Origin: Maribacter polysaccharolyticus | GTDB taxonomy: Bacteria > Bacteroidota > Bacteroidia > Flavobacteriales > Flavobacteriaceae | Direction: 5' to 3' | DNA length: 64,000 nt | Assembly (NCBI RefSeq): GCF_028882255.1 | Contig: NZ_JARBUY010000004.1 | Coordinates: 198,328-262,327, forward strand | Part shown: in pieces, positions 39,110 to 48,129 of the stretch | Numbering within the stretch: the first letter of the stretch is position 1 | Layout of the letters: the number at the start of each line of letters is the position of its first letter | The notes under the pieces: generated by a model | Databases searched by the model: none | Told to the model about the DNA's origin: nothing | Seen by the model: only the letters and a program-made list of their open reading frames with translations | Program-made: the position numbers and the translations under genes

Positions 39110-40174
39110 TCAACGGATAGGTCCAATCTCACCACTTTCAAAGTCCTTGATCACCCCTTCCGAAATCCATTTCGCCAAGGCTTGGCGATTATCGGGTTCC
39201 AAAATTCTTTTCTGGTCTTTCCCATTCCTGATATTCCCAATTTCGATAAAGGTCATGGCCGGATGCGTTTTTTTAACAAGGTATAATGAAGTTCGATCTT
39301 GAAACGTACCCGTATACGTGCGATTGGGTTGGTATTTTTTGTATTTCGCTTTGAAGGTATTATGAATACTTTCAGCCAGTTTCTTTCCATTCTTGCTTTT
39401 CGCATGGTGATAGAAAAAAACATCGATATTCTGCCCCTTGCTACGGCTATCTACATGGGTTACTATAAGGCGCTGAAATTGGCCACTATGCTTTTTATGC
39501 AGTTCATTGACGATATCTACCCGTTGTTTTAAACGTGCGGTTTGGTTTAACGGAATTACCTTGTCAGGAAAAGCCACCTCATCCCGATCCATTTTTAAAA
39601 TCCGCTCATCACGGATGCCATCATCCTTATCTTGGATTATAACATAGACCGTAGCACCATGGGCCAATAGCTCGCGTGCCAACCTAAGGGTAAGGTCATA
39701 GGCATATTCATCTTCGGAAATAGGGGTTCCCCCATATGTGGTCATCGCACCGGGATCGGGACCCCCATGCCCTGAGATCAAATAATAGACCGCATCCTTT
39801 AGAAGGGTGTTTTTAATGACCACCTCCGAATAAGCCTCCCCGAACAATGGATATGAAACACTTGGCTCCAATATTGGCGCTTTTTCTTTTGCCTTATTCG
39901 CGTTGGAAACTGAATCCGGGGTCGGCAATAAATATGTTCTTCCCTCGTATAGATGAACACTATCCCGAAGGTTTTCTGAATTCAAAGCTATAAAATCGTC
40001 ATAAGTACCATAAGGGTCTATACCTTGTTTCCTTAACAAGGAATACACCCCATCCCCTTTTTCGGCCGTTACTGAAATATAAGCATCCTGCCCGCTGGCA
40101 ACCACTACCACGAACGAAAATACAACAACTACTATATTCTTAATTTTCACTTGTCCCTTTTTACTAATTGTCAA
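39110..40174 (-). CDS. N-acetylmuramoyl-L-alanine amidase (Amidase_3)
   Basis: This 354-residue exported protein has a signal peptide, an N-terminal module seen also in its neighbour (VTAEKGDGVYSLLRKQGIDP), and a C-terminal zinc amidase domain. Zinc ligands are the His in SGHGGPDPGA, the Glu in ISEDEYAYDL and the His in VTHVDSRS, with a catalytic Glu in FIEIGNIRNG. It should cut the MurNAc-L-Ala bond of peptidoglycan. It overlaps the upstream pseudo-amidase by 11 bp. Confidence 0.88.
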   Translation of the reverse strand: MTISKKGQVKIKNIVVVVFSFVVVVASGQDAYISVTAEKGDGVYSLLRKQGIDPYGTYDDFIALNSENLRDSVHLYEGRTYLLPTPDSVSNANKAKEKAPILEPSVSYPLFGEAYSEVVIKNTLLKDAVYYLISGHGGPDPGAMTTYGGTPISEDEYAYDLTLRLARELLAHGATVYVIIQDKDDGIRDERILKMDRDEVAFPDKVIPLNQTARLKQRVDIVNELHKKHSGQFQRLIVTHVDSRSKGQNIDVFFYHHAKSKNGKKLAESIHNTFKAKYKKYQPNRTYTGTFQDRTSLYLVKKTHPAMTFIEIGNIRNGKDQKRILEPDNRQALAKWISEGVIKDFESGEIGPIR

Positions 40175-41063
40175 TAAACTCGGTATTGGTATAATCCGAT
40201 AAGATTCCGTTGGTAATCAGGTTGGTCATATCCTTATTGCTTGTATCCACTTTCAGGGTCTTATGGGCCCCATCCGATTTTGAATCCATATCAATATAGG
40301 TAATAGGGGGCAGAATATTCTTGGCAAAAGTGATATTCTCGAAATCGGTGAATACCTCGGAATAATCATCCAAAGGCTCGTGGTTGACGACATTTTTGCC
40401 CAAACCTATTAAAATATTGTGTGCAAACCGTTCACCCTCCACACTTTCCCTATAATGGTACACCGTCACCTCTGCCTGTGTCCCCGCCTTTACATTCCCA
40501 TTATCGATGATCATCAGTCTTTGATAATGCCCATGATGTTTCAAATATTTCCTATTCACGATACTTGCAAAATCCAAGAGCCCCAAGGAATCCTTCGCTT
40601 TACGTTCCAAAAGATATACCCTTGAACCGCTTTGGAGCAAATTCCTGGCCATTCCCATGGCAACCCCCTCCTTTTGTGCTTTATTATGTTCAATCAAATA
40701 GTATACCGTATTCTTAAGGGTACTGTCCTTTCGCTTCAATGAGGCCAGTTCCCCTTTAAAGATAGGTCGTTCGGCACCATCACCGATTGAAATGGACACT
40801 CCCATTTTTTTTAAGGAATCAGGGGCGTCCGGGAGTAGATACGTTTCCCCAACAACCAAACGGCTCCCATTTTTTAGTTTGTCCCCATTGAGTTCAAGGA
40901 ATGGTTCATAATATTTTGAAATATCCATGCCCTCTTTTCTTAGGATCGACAAAATCCCGTCACCGTATTCCGCTACAACGGTTTCATAGGTTGGTTGGGA
41001 AAAGAGCGTTGTAAAAAAAAGTAGGGAAAAGACCGTTGCTATAAAATATTTCGTAATACTCAC
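40164..41063 (-). CDS. Amidase paralogue without zinc ligands (pseudo-enzyme)
   Basis: This 299-residue exported protein aligns along its length with the next gene: VVAEYGDGILSILRKEGMDI matches its N-terminal module, and TVYYLIEHNKAQKEG falls where the amidase has YYLISGHGGPDPGA. The segment with the first His and the Glu is deleted or replaced, the second His region reads MIIDNGNVKAG, and the catalytic Glu region reads TYIDMDSKSDG. It therefore should not bind zinc or cleave peptidoglycan. A regulatory or wall-binding role for its active partner is inference, supported by the 11-bp gene overlap. Confidence 0.75.
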   Translation of the reverse strand: MSITKYFIATVFSLLFFTTLFSQPTYETVVAEYGDGILSILRKEGMDISKYYEPFLELNGDKLKNGSRLVVGETYLLPDAPDSLKKMGVSISIGDGAERPIFKGELASLKRKDSTLKNTVYYLIEHNKAQKEGVAMGMARNLLQSGSRVYLLERKAKDSLGLLDFASIVNRKYLKHHGHYQRLMIIDNGNVKAGTQAEVTVYHYRESVEGERFAHNILIGLGKNVVNHEPLDDYSEVFTDFENITFAKNILPPITYIDMDSKSDGAHKTLKVDTSNKDMTNLITNGILSDYTNTEFIDN

Positions 41064-41268
41064 GTGGAAAAGGATTTACGCAAAGTTTAACAAAAAAATT
41101 CCTAAATACAAATACCATTAGGAGGTTTCCCATTAAATTGTTGATCCATCCAATACGCATCCGGTCTTTACCACTCAAAACCTTACCGCTATACCAATCC
41201 ACTGACCGGATCATATTAAAGGCACCTATTGTTCCAGACTGATTTTTGGCCCAAAAGCATGGGGTATT

Positions 41269-42270
41269 TCAATAGTTCCTATAATAATCACTGATAACGA
41301 ATTGTGCCGGCTTGTTTTGGGGCGTAAACCTATTGTCATTACCGCCACCAGCCCTATCATGGTTAATAAACCATTTCCAGACATACCCGCCGGCAAACCA
41401 ATCTTCTCCCCAAAATTCTTCAAAAATGGCCTTTTTTGCATTCACTTGTCCGTCCAGGTTTACGTTTTCTTCATTACGATCTACCAACCATGGCTTCTTC
41501 GCCGTATAATCCATACTTCGATAGCCATACTCCGTAAACAAAATGGGCCTGTCCAATAGGAGTGAAAAGTCCATCATCCTATTCTTATGGGTTTTCCAAC
41601 CTGCTTTTAATTGAGTAACCGATGGGGTTCGTTCTTCTGACAAAGGAAAATAGGCATCGATACCGATATAATCGAGATCGGCCCAAAAGGTTGTCTTAGG
41701 ATATTCGTCCCAATTGGCCGCATAGGTCAACTTCCCGTGATACAGTTTCCTTATTTTATGTATCAATGCTTTCCAATACCCGGGCCTGTTTTCCACGAAG
41801 GATTCCAGTTCGGTCCCAACACAGAAAATTTCGGCATCGGTGTCCTCTGCCAATGCCGCGTATGCCAGAATGAATTTTTCATAGGACTTTTCCAGCCGCT
41901 CCCAATCTTCCTCGGATTGCATTTGCAGGGTTCCGGTAAATACACCCCTCCAGATCCAAATTTGAGGTTTGAGCATTACCTTGACCCCATTTTTATGCAA
42001 CACTTCAATGTATTGTTTGGCCCCACTTTTCGTTTCCCCGAACCATTGTCGTTCGGTATCGAAAATAATATCGGGCGAATTCATTTCCCGAATAAACCCA
42101 AAGGGCATTACCGCGGCATGGTTGGCATATATCTTCAAAATCTCATCAACATGCTTTTGACCTACCCGTTCACGGGAGGCCACAAAACTGACCCCATTTA
42201 TTTTATCATACATCTGCCTTGCACAGGAAAACTGTAGAAAACAGAGAACCAATACCCCCAATCGCCTCAT
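41269..42270 (-). CDS. GH113-like glycoside hydrolase, lipoprotein
   Basis: This 333-residue TIM-barrel protein has a lipoprotein signal (VLCFLQFSC), VMLKPQIWIWRGVFTG, the acid/base candidate Glu in FCVGTELESF and the nucleophile candidate Glu in ILFTEYGYRS. The pattern fits GH113, which includes beta-mannanases, although substrate cannot be set from sequence. It is likely on the cell surface. It is single, divergent from the redox gene pair. Confidence 0.82.
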   Translation of the reverse strand: MRRLGVLVLCFLQFSCARQMYDKINGVSFVASRERVGQKHVDEILKIYANHAAVMPFGFIREMNSPDIIFDTERQWFGETKSGAKQYIEVLHKNGVKVMLKPQIWIWRGVFTGTLQMQSEEDWERLEKSYEKFILAYAALAEDTDAEIFCVGTELESFVENRPGYWKALIHKIRKLYHGKLTYAANWDEYPKTTFWADLDYIGIDAYFPLSEERTPSVTQLKAGWKTHKNRMMDFSLLLDRPILFTEYGYRSMDYTAKKPWLVDRNEENVNLDGQVNAKKAIFEEFWGEDWFAGGYVWKWFINHDRAGGGNDNRFTPQNKPAQFVISDYYRNY

Positions 42271-42464
42271 ATATCGATGAATTTAAAACTTAAATGTAGT
42301 ATAATATAACCATCATTTAAAATTAAGAAAGGTTTAACACCCTAATTTAAAGACCACTTTAACACCTATAAACCTTTACATGTCAGCTTTTTACGTAAAT
42401 TATAATGACTATTTAAAGTTTCCGCCCAAGATAGTGGGTTAAGTTCCTTTATTTAAAAACGACA

Positions 42465-42472
42465 TAAATTTG
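42465..42472 (+). promoter_or_regulatory. Putative promoter of the redox gene pair
   Basis: TAAATTTG fits the TAnnTTTG -7 consensus and lies 19 bases before the ATG at 42492. No clear TTTG is seen 19-20 bases upstream. Confidence 0.5.
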
Positions 42473-42491
42473 GACAATCAACAATAATCAA

Positions 42492-43838
42492 ATGCAACAT
42501 ATTGTAATAATAGGCAATGGTATCTCCGGGGTTACCGCTGCAAGGCATATCAGAAAACTTTCCGATAAACAGATTACCATCATCTCCGCCGAAACAGATT
42601 ACTTTTTTTCACGTACCGCCCTTATGTACGTATATATGGGCCATATGAAGTTCGAGCACACCCAGCCTTACGAACACTGGTTTTGGAAAAAAAACAGGAT
42701 TGCCCTATTGAAAGCCTATGTGGAAAGCATCGACCATCGGAAAAAAACATTACGGCTAAAAGACGGAAAATTCATTACCTATGACAAATTGATTATTGCA
42801 ACGGGATCCAAACCCAATAAATTCGGTTGGCCAGGCCAGGATCTCAAGGGGGTACAAGGTTTATATTCCAAGCAGGATTTGGACTGCCTTGAAGCATATG
42901 CCCCAAACAATAAGATCTGTAACAGGGCGGTAATCGTTGGGGGCGGATTGATTGGCATTGAACTGGCGGAAATGCTTCGCTCCAGGAATATTCCCGTTAC
43001 TTTTTTAGTCCGTGAAGACAGCTTTTGGAATGGGGTCTTACCGAAGGGTGAATCGCAAATGATCAATGAACATATATTGGAACACCATATTGATTTACGC
43101 CTTTCGACCAATTTGACGGAAATACTCCCCGATGAAACCGGAAGGGTCAAGGCCATAAAAACAGACAAAGGGGAAACCATCGCATGTAACGTTGTCGGGC
43201 TTACGGCCGGCGTTACCCCCAATGTTGATTTTCTAAAGGATAGCGGTATTGAAGTCGGTCGGGGGGTAAAGGTCAATCGATTGCTGGAAACCAACATCGA
43301 GGATATCTATGCCATCGGCGATTGCGCCGAACAACAGGATCCCATAGGCAACCGGCGCCCCATAGAAGCGGTCTGGTATACCGGACGAATGATGGGGGAG
43401 ACCGTGGCACAGACCATCTGTGGCCATAATACCGAATACAAACCGGGCCATTGGTTCAATTCGGCCAAATTCCTGGAGGTAGAGTACCAAACCTATGGGT
43501 GGGTATTCAGTGAGATAACGAAAAAAGATTCTGAAAAACACTTTCACTGGCGACATCCCAAAGAAAAAATATGTATTACCGTTGCCTATGATTCCCACAC
43601 CAAGAGGTTCTTGGGCATCAACACCTTCGGAATACGTATGCGCCATGAAATTTTCGATCGTTGGCTTACCGAAGAACGAACGGTGGAATACGTTATGGAA
43701 TATTTAAAGGATGCCAACTTCGACCCCGAATTCTACACCCAATACGAACATGATATCGTCTTGAAATTCAATTCTGAAATGGGAACGTCAATAGCACCAA
43801 AAAAGAAAAGTTGGAAACGAATTTTTAAAACTGCCTAA
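42492..43838 (+). CDS. NAD(P)/FAD-dependent oxidoreductase
   Basis: This 448-residue flavoprotein has two Rossmann motifs, IVIIGNGISGVTAARHIRKL at the N-terminus and VIVGGGLIGIELAEMLRSR near residue 155, plus the FAD signature NIEDIYAIGDCAEQ. The order is that of rubredoxin or nitrite reductase-type oxidoreductases. A C-terminal region of about 110 residues (from about 340) is not a standard domain I recognise. It ends 6 bp before a membrane iron-sulfur protein gene, which suggests electron transfer between them. The substrate is unknown. Confidence 0.88.
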   Translation: MQHIVIIGNGISGVTAARHIRKLSDKQITIISAETDYFFSRTALMYVYMGHMKFEHTQPYEHWFWKKNRIALLKAYVESIDHRKKTLRLKDGKFITYDKLIIATGSKPNKFGWPGQDLKGVQGLYSKQDLDCLEAYAPNNKICNRAVIVGGGLIGIELAEMLRSRNIPVTFLVREDSFWNGVLPKGESQMINEHILEHHIDLRLSTNLTEILPDETGRVKAIKTDKGETIACNVVGLTAGVTPNVDFLKDSGIEVGRGVKVNRLLETNIEDIYAIGDCAEQQDPIGNRRPIEAVWYTGRMMGETVAQTICGHNTEYKPGHWFNSAKFLEVEYQTYGWVFSEITKKDSEKHFHWRHPKEKICITVAYDSHTKRFLGINTFGIRMRHEIFDRWLTEERTVEYVMEYLKDANFDPEFYTQYEHDIVLKFNSEMGTSIAPKKKSWKRIFKTA

Positions 43839-43844
43839 GACCGA

Positions 43845-45425
43845 ATGAAAACAATACAGCACATAGGCCTGATCATATTTTTGATGGGGCTGGCATTTTT
43901 TATCGCTTTGCCGGTTACAGGCACCTTTAACCTCTCCTCAAAACAGTTTGATGATTTTGTCGACCAGAACGGAATCAAAAGTGAACGCTTCATTAACGAT
44001 ATTGAACAAAATGTCGTGGACCGCTCATTTAACGGCATGCTATCCTTTGCCCCTAAAGTTACCAGTGCCCTGGAAAAGGCCAACGCCCACCATCGAAAGA
44101 ACAAAGAATACAAAAAAGTCATTTATACCAAACCCCACGACATGGCTGCAGTACTTGGAAAGAAGGCCGGAAGCGGTTTTAGGGTCGAAAATAAGGGCTT
44201 GATGTGGTTCCTGACTTTTGGCCTGGGGATATTGGGCGCACTGATGTTCATTCTTCCCAATGTGACCCTTTTGGGCAAGAAAGGAATAAAGAACAATGGT
44301 ATCTACCACCAAAATGCCACTAATAGGGGATGGATCGCCTGGATGGTCTTTGTCTTTCTCGTCTCCTTTTACCTTATCCTGTATTTTCGTCCGGAATATG
44401 CCGTGAACTGGACCTATTTGGTAGATCCGATAAGTGAATGGCTAAGTGGGAATCTTGCCGGACATTGGTTTGTATATGGCTTCATGTATTGCACGGTAAT
44501 GGTCGTCATGGCCGTTCGCATGTATATAAAGTACCGACATAATATGTACCAAATGGTGAGAACGACTTCGGTGTTGTTCTTCCAAATCGTATTTGCCTTT
44601 TTGATTCCTGAAATCATGGTCCGCCTTCAAATGCCCTATTATGATTTCAAAAATGCCTTTCCCCTGGATTATGATTTCTTTTTCCAATGGAATATAAGAT
44701 CATTGGTGAATAGTGGCGGAATAGGCCTGTTCATCCTGGTATGGGGAATCGTGCTCACCGTCGTCGTAGTGCCGGTTATGGTCTATTTCTTTGGAAAACG
44801 CTGGTACTGCTCATGGGTATGTGGTTGCGGTGGATTGGCCGAAACGTTGGGCGACCCTTATAGGCAACATTCGAGCAAGTCGCTTTTTTCCTGGAAGGTC
44901 GAACGCTGGTTGGTTCATGGCGTCCTACTTTTTGTCCTCATCATGACAGGGATGACGCTATATAGCTTCTTTAGTGGATCGAGTGCCATTTTGGGCATTA
45001 AAACACAGGATGTACAAAACACCTACAGCCTAATGATCGGAGCGGTATTCGCAGGTGTTATCGGAACCGGTTTTTACCCTATTTTCGGAAATAGGGTCTG
45101 GTGCCGTTTCGGCTGTCCGCTCGCAGCTTATCTCGGTTTTGTCCAACGGTTTAAATCAAGGTTCAGGATCACCACCAACGGGGGACAATGCATATCATGC
45201 GGTAACTGTTCTACCTATTGTGAACAAGGGATCGACGTCAGGGCCTATGCCCAGAAAGGGGAAAACATAATCCGATCCAGTTGTGTAGGTTGTGGCGTTT
45301 GTTCCGCAGTTTGTCCACGAGGCGTATTGAAATTGGAAAATGGCCCGGAACAAGGCCGGATAAACCCCACACAAGTGCTATTGGGCAATGACCCAGATCT
45401 GATGGACCTGGTCAATAAACAATAG
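43845..45425 (+). CDS. Polytopic membrane iron-sulfur protein (NapH/CcoG-like)
   Basis: This 526-residue protein has about seven membrane helices and several Cys clusters: WYCSWVCGCGGLAETLG and VWCRFGCPLAAY in the membrane part, then two ferredoxin motifs, CISCGNCSTYCEQGID and SCVGCGVCSAVCPRG. This fits membrane electron conduits of the NapH, NosR or CcoG type. A periplasmic loop of about 100 residues lies between helices one and two. With the flavoprotein just upstream it likely forms a quinol- or NAD(P)H-linked electron path; the terminal acceptor is unknown. Confidence 0.88.
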   Translation: MKTIQHIGLIIFLMGLAFFIALPVTGTFNLSSKQFDDFVDQNGIKSERFINDIEQNVVDRSFNGMLSFAPKVTSALEKANAHHRKNKEYKKVIYTKPHDMAAVLGKKAGSGFRVENKGLMWFLTFGLGILGALMFILPNVTLLGKKGIKNNGIYHQNATNRGWIAWMVFVFLVSFYLILYFRPEYAVNWTYLVDPISEWLSGNLAGHWFVYGFMYCTVMVVMAVRMYIKYRHNMYQMVRTTSVLFFQIVFAFLIPEIMVRLQMPYYDFKNAFPLDYDFFFQWNIRSLVNSGGIGLFILVWGIVLTVVVVPVMVYFFGKRWYCSWVCGCGGLAETLGDPYRQHSSKSLFSWKVERWLVHGVLLFVLIMTGMTLYSFFSGSSAILGIKTQDVQNTYSLMIGAVFAGVIGTGFYPIFGNRVWCRFGCPLAAYLGFVQRFKSRFRITTNGGQCISCGNCSTYCEQGIDVRAYAQKGENIIRSSCVGCGVCSAVCPRGVLKLENGPEQGRINPTQVLLGNDPDLMDLVNKQ

Positions 45426-45857
45426 TCATGCTATCGGATGCCAAACTCCATCCCATTGATTTTCGTTTTTCAAAAAAGGTCTTTGGATATTTAAGGGAAG
45501 TCAAAATCCAAAAGCCTTTCGTTAGCTTGAAAGCTATTCGGTCCTACGAAATCCTTTGATGGGAGCATCAAAATTGCGCTACCGGCATTATTAATTCAAT
45601 AAAAGTAAAAAGTATTGGTATTTTTACGGCCCGATCCGCATTCGACCAAATGAAGGTGATGTATATAAGACAGCTGTAAACCGGGTGTTTATTTATCGAC
45701 ACTATCACCAACACCTTTATATAACGAAAGTGGTTACCGTATAAAATAAAAATCAAAAATTGATCTCTAAATTAGAATATCAACGTGGAATCAACATCAA
45801 GGAATGGTTTGGTTTTATCGATTTTATAAGAGAAAACAAACTATCCCTCCCAAAATA
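45426..45857. other. Intergenic region, no gene recognised
   Basis: A perfect hairpin TTTGATG-GGAG-CATCAAA lies near 45556-45573 but no T run follows. One 43-codon frame begins at 45428, but its composition gives no support. Otherwise the stretch is AT-rich and presumably carries the promoter of the glycosyltransferase genes. Confidence 0.5.
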
Positions 45858-46547
45858 ATGACCAAAATAAAAGTTATTATTCCCGCCTATAACGAGGCGG
45901 ATTCCATTGCCCAAGTCATACAGGAAATCCCTGAAATCGTTTCGGAAACCATTGTGGTCAACAACAATTCGTCGGACCACACCGCTCAAGAGGCCCAAAA
46001 AGCGGGTGCAACGGTATTGACCGAAACAAAAATGGGCTATGGTTATGCCTGTCTTTGCGGCATGCAATATATCGCCGAAAGATCCGACAAACCCGATATT
46101 ATCGTATTTATCGATGGTGATTACTCCGATTTTCCGGAAGAATTGACTAAATTGGTCCAACCGATCATTGAAAGGAATATTGATTTTGTCGTTGGGGCCA
46201 GAAACAAAGAATTAAGGGAACCGGGCAGTATGACACCCCAACAGATTTTCGGTAATTGGCTTGCGACCACCTTGATGAAATTGTTCTTCAGGGCAACATA
46301 TACAGACCTTGGACCGTTTAGGGCTATAAAGTACGAACGATTATTGGCTTTACAGATGGAGGACAAAACCTATGGCTGGACCGTCGAAATGCAGTTAAAG
46401 GTTTTAAAACAAAAAATGACATATATCGAAGTACCAGTACATTACAAAAAAAGAATCGGGATATCAAAAGTGTCGGGTACCGTAAAAGGTAGTATATTTG
46501 CTGGCATAAAAATTCTTGGTTGGATTTTTAAATACAGCATCAAGTAA
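45858..46547 (+). CDS. GT2 glycosyltransferase, polyprenyl-phosphate mannose/glucose synthase-like
   Basis: From the Met at 45858 (MTKIKVIIPAYNEADSIAQV) the protein has 229 residues. GT2 features include VVNNNSSDHTAQEAQ and the DxD-type VFIDGDYSDFPEEL. No membrane helices are apparent, as in soluble dolichyl-phosphate-mannose synthase relatives. An earlier in-frame Met at 45804 adds a non-conserved stretch. It probably makes a lipid-linked sugar used by the next two membrane enzymes. Confidence 0.88.
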   Translation: MTKIKVIIPAYNEADSIAQVIQEIPEIVSETIVVNNNSSDHTAQEAQKAGATVLTETKMGYGYACLCGMQYIAERSDKPDIIVFIDGDYSDFPEELTKLVQPIIERNIDFVVGARNKELREPGSMTPQQIFGNWLATTLMKLFFRATYTDLGPFRAIKYERLLALQMEDKTYGWTVEMQLKVLKQKMTYIEVPVHYKKRIGISKVSGTVKGSIFAGIKILGWIFKYSIK

Positions 46548-46548
46548 T

Positions 46549-48033
46549 ATGGGTCTTATAATATCTTATATAATTATCGCCATTTACAGCATAGCGCTGT
46601 TATTGATTTTCTTCTACAGTTTGGCACAATTGAATCTATTGGTCAATTACCTAAGCTATAAGCGGCAAAACCAGACCGCCCCAAAATTCAACCTTTTAGA
46701 CCCAAAGGAAATTCCGTTGGTCACCATACAACTTCCCGTCTACAATGAGGAATATGTCATGGAACGGTTATTGGATAATATCGCAAAAATCGAATATCCA
46801 AAAAGCAAACTCGAAATACAGGTTTTGGATGATTCTACCGACAACTCGGTAAATATCACCTCAAAACGGATCCAAGAACTTCAGGAAGAAGGGATAAACA
46901 TACAACACATCCGACGGGAAAACAGGGAAGGATACAAGGCAGGGGCCTTAAAGGAAGGCCTGGAAATCGCCAAAGGGGATTTCATCGCCATATTTGATGC
47001 CGATTTTCTTCCGGATCCCGATTGGTTAAAGAAAACGGTCATCTATTTCAAGGATGAGGAAATCGGGGTGGTACAGACACGATGGGGACATATCAACCGC
47101 GATTATTCCACCTTAACAAGAATCCAGGCATTTGCTTTGGATGCGCATTTTACCTTGGAACAAGTAGGTAGAAATGCAAAAGGGCATTTTATCAATTTCA
47201 ATGGTACCGCAGGTATTTGGCGAAAAAAATGCATTTTGGATGCCGGAAACTGGGAAGGCGATACCTTGACCGAAGACCTTGACCTAAGCTATAGGGCCCA
47301 GTTGAAAAATTGGAAGTTCAAATATTTGGAAGATGTCGAAACCCCGGCCGAATTACCCGTTGTGATCAGTGCCGCACGTTCCCAGCAGTTCCGTTGGAAC
47401 AAAGGAGGAGCGGAAAACTTCAGGAAATCAGTAATGAAGGTCCTTACGGCAAAGAACATATCCTTTAAGACCAAATTTCATGGGGTCATGCATTTACTCA
47501 ACAGTTCCATGTTCCTTTGCGTGTTCTTGGTTTCCCTGTTAAGTATCCCCGCCATGTATATCAAGGCATTGTACCCTCAATTGGATTGGGCATTCGACGT
47601 ATTAAGCTTTTTTGTACTTAGTACGATTATTCTCTTTATCTGTTATTGGTTCACCTATAAAAGTATCCAGGGCAGCAGTTTCGACAATTTTGTCGATTAC
47701 ATTAAACTGTTCTTTACTTTTTTCTCGGTAGCCCTTGGGTTTTCGTTACACAACTCCATTGCCGTATTGGAAGGCCATATGGGCAAAAGAAGTGAGTTCG
47801 TAAGAACCCCCAAATTCAACTTGAGCAATCTTTCCGATAGTTGGAAAGGAAATAAGTACCTGACCAAAAAACTATCCCCGAACATGATATTGGAATTTGC
47901 CCTGATGGTTTATTTCCTCTTTGGGATGTACAGTGCAGTCCCCTTAAATGATTTTGGACTTTTCCCTTTCCATTTTATGCTATTTTCCGGATTTGGTTTC
48001 GTCTTCTATAAATCGCTAACGGCCCGGGCTTAA
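46549..48033 (+). CDS. Membrane glycosyltransferase, cellulose-synthase family GT2
   Basis: From the Met at 46549, one base after the previous stop, the protein has 494 residues. It has an N-terminal helix, a GT2 domain with LVTIQLPVYNEEYVMERLLD, FIAIFDADFLPDPDWLK and TEDLDLSYRAQLKNW, and the processive QxxRW motif in SQQFRWNKGGAENF, then several C-terminal helices. It should polymerise or transfer sugars at the inner membrane. The polymer is not identifiable. Confidence 0.9.
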   Translation: MGLIISYIIIAIYSIALLLIFFYSLAQLNLLVNYLSYKRQNQTAPKFNLLDPKEIPLVTIQLPVYNEEYVMERLLDNIAKIEYPKSKLEIQVLDDSTDNSVNITSKRIQELQEEGINIQHIRRENREGYKAGALKEGLEIAKGDFIAIFDADFLPDPDWLKKTVIYFKDEEIGVVQTRWGHINRDYSTLTRIQAFALDAHFTLEQVGRNAKGHFINFNGTAGIWRKKCILDAGNWEGDTLTEDLDLSYRAQLKNWKFKYLEDVETPAELPVVISAARSQQFRWNKGGAENFRKSVMKVLTAKNISFKTKFHGVMHLLNSSMFLCVFLVSLLSIPAMYIKALYPQLDWAFDVLSFFVLSTIILFICYWFTYKSIQGSSFDNFVDYIKLFFTFFSVALGFSLHNSIAVLEGHMGKRSEFVRTPKFNLSNLSDSWKGNKYLTKKLSPNMILEFALMVYFLFGMYSAVPLNDFGLFPFHFMLFSGFGFVFYKSLTARA

Positions 48034-48129
48034 GCCCATAACCTTGCAATCATTCCAACATAAGGGGACGCCTTTGAATTGTTACGCTTTTTTTTCGGTT
48101 ATTTGCAGTAGAATAAATTAAAACCAACA

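Noticed and set aside
45428-45559. 43-codon frame after the iron-sulfur protein gene
   Set aside because: No family resemblance, and the surrounding stretch looks non-coding. It cannot be excluded as a small gene.
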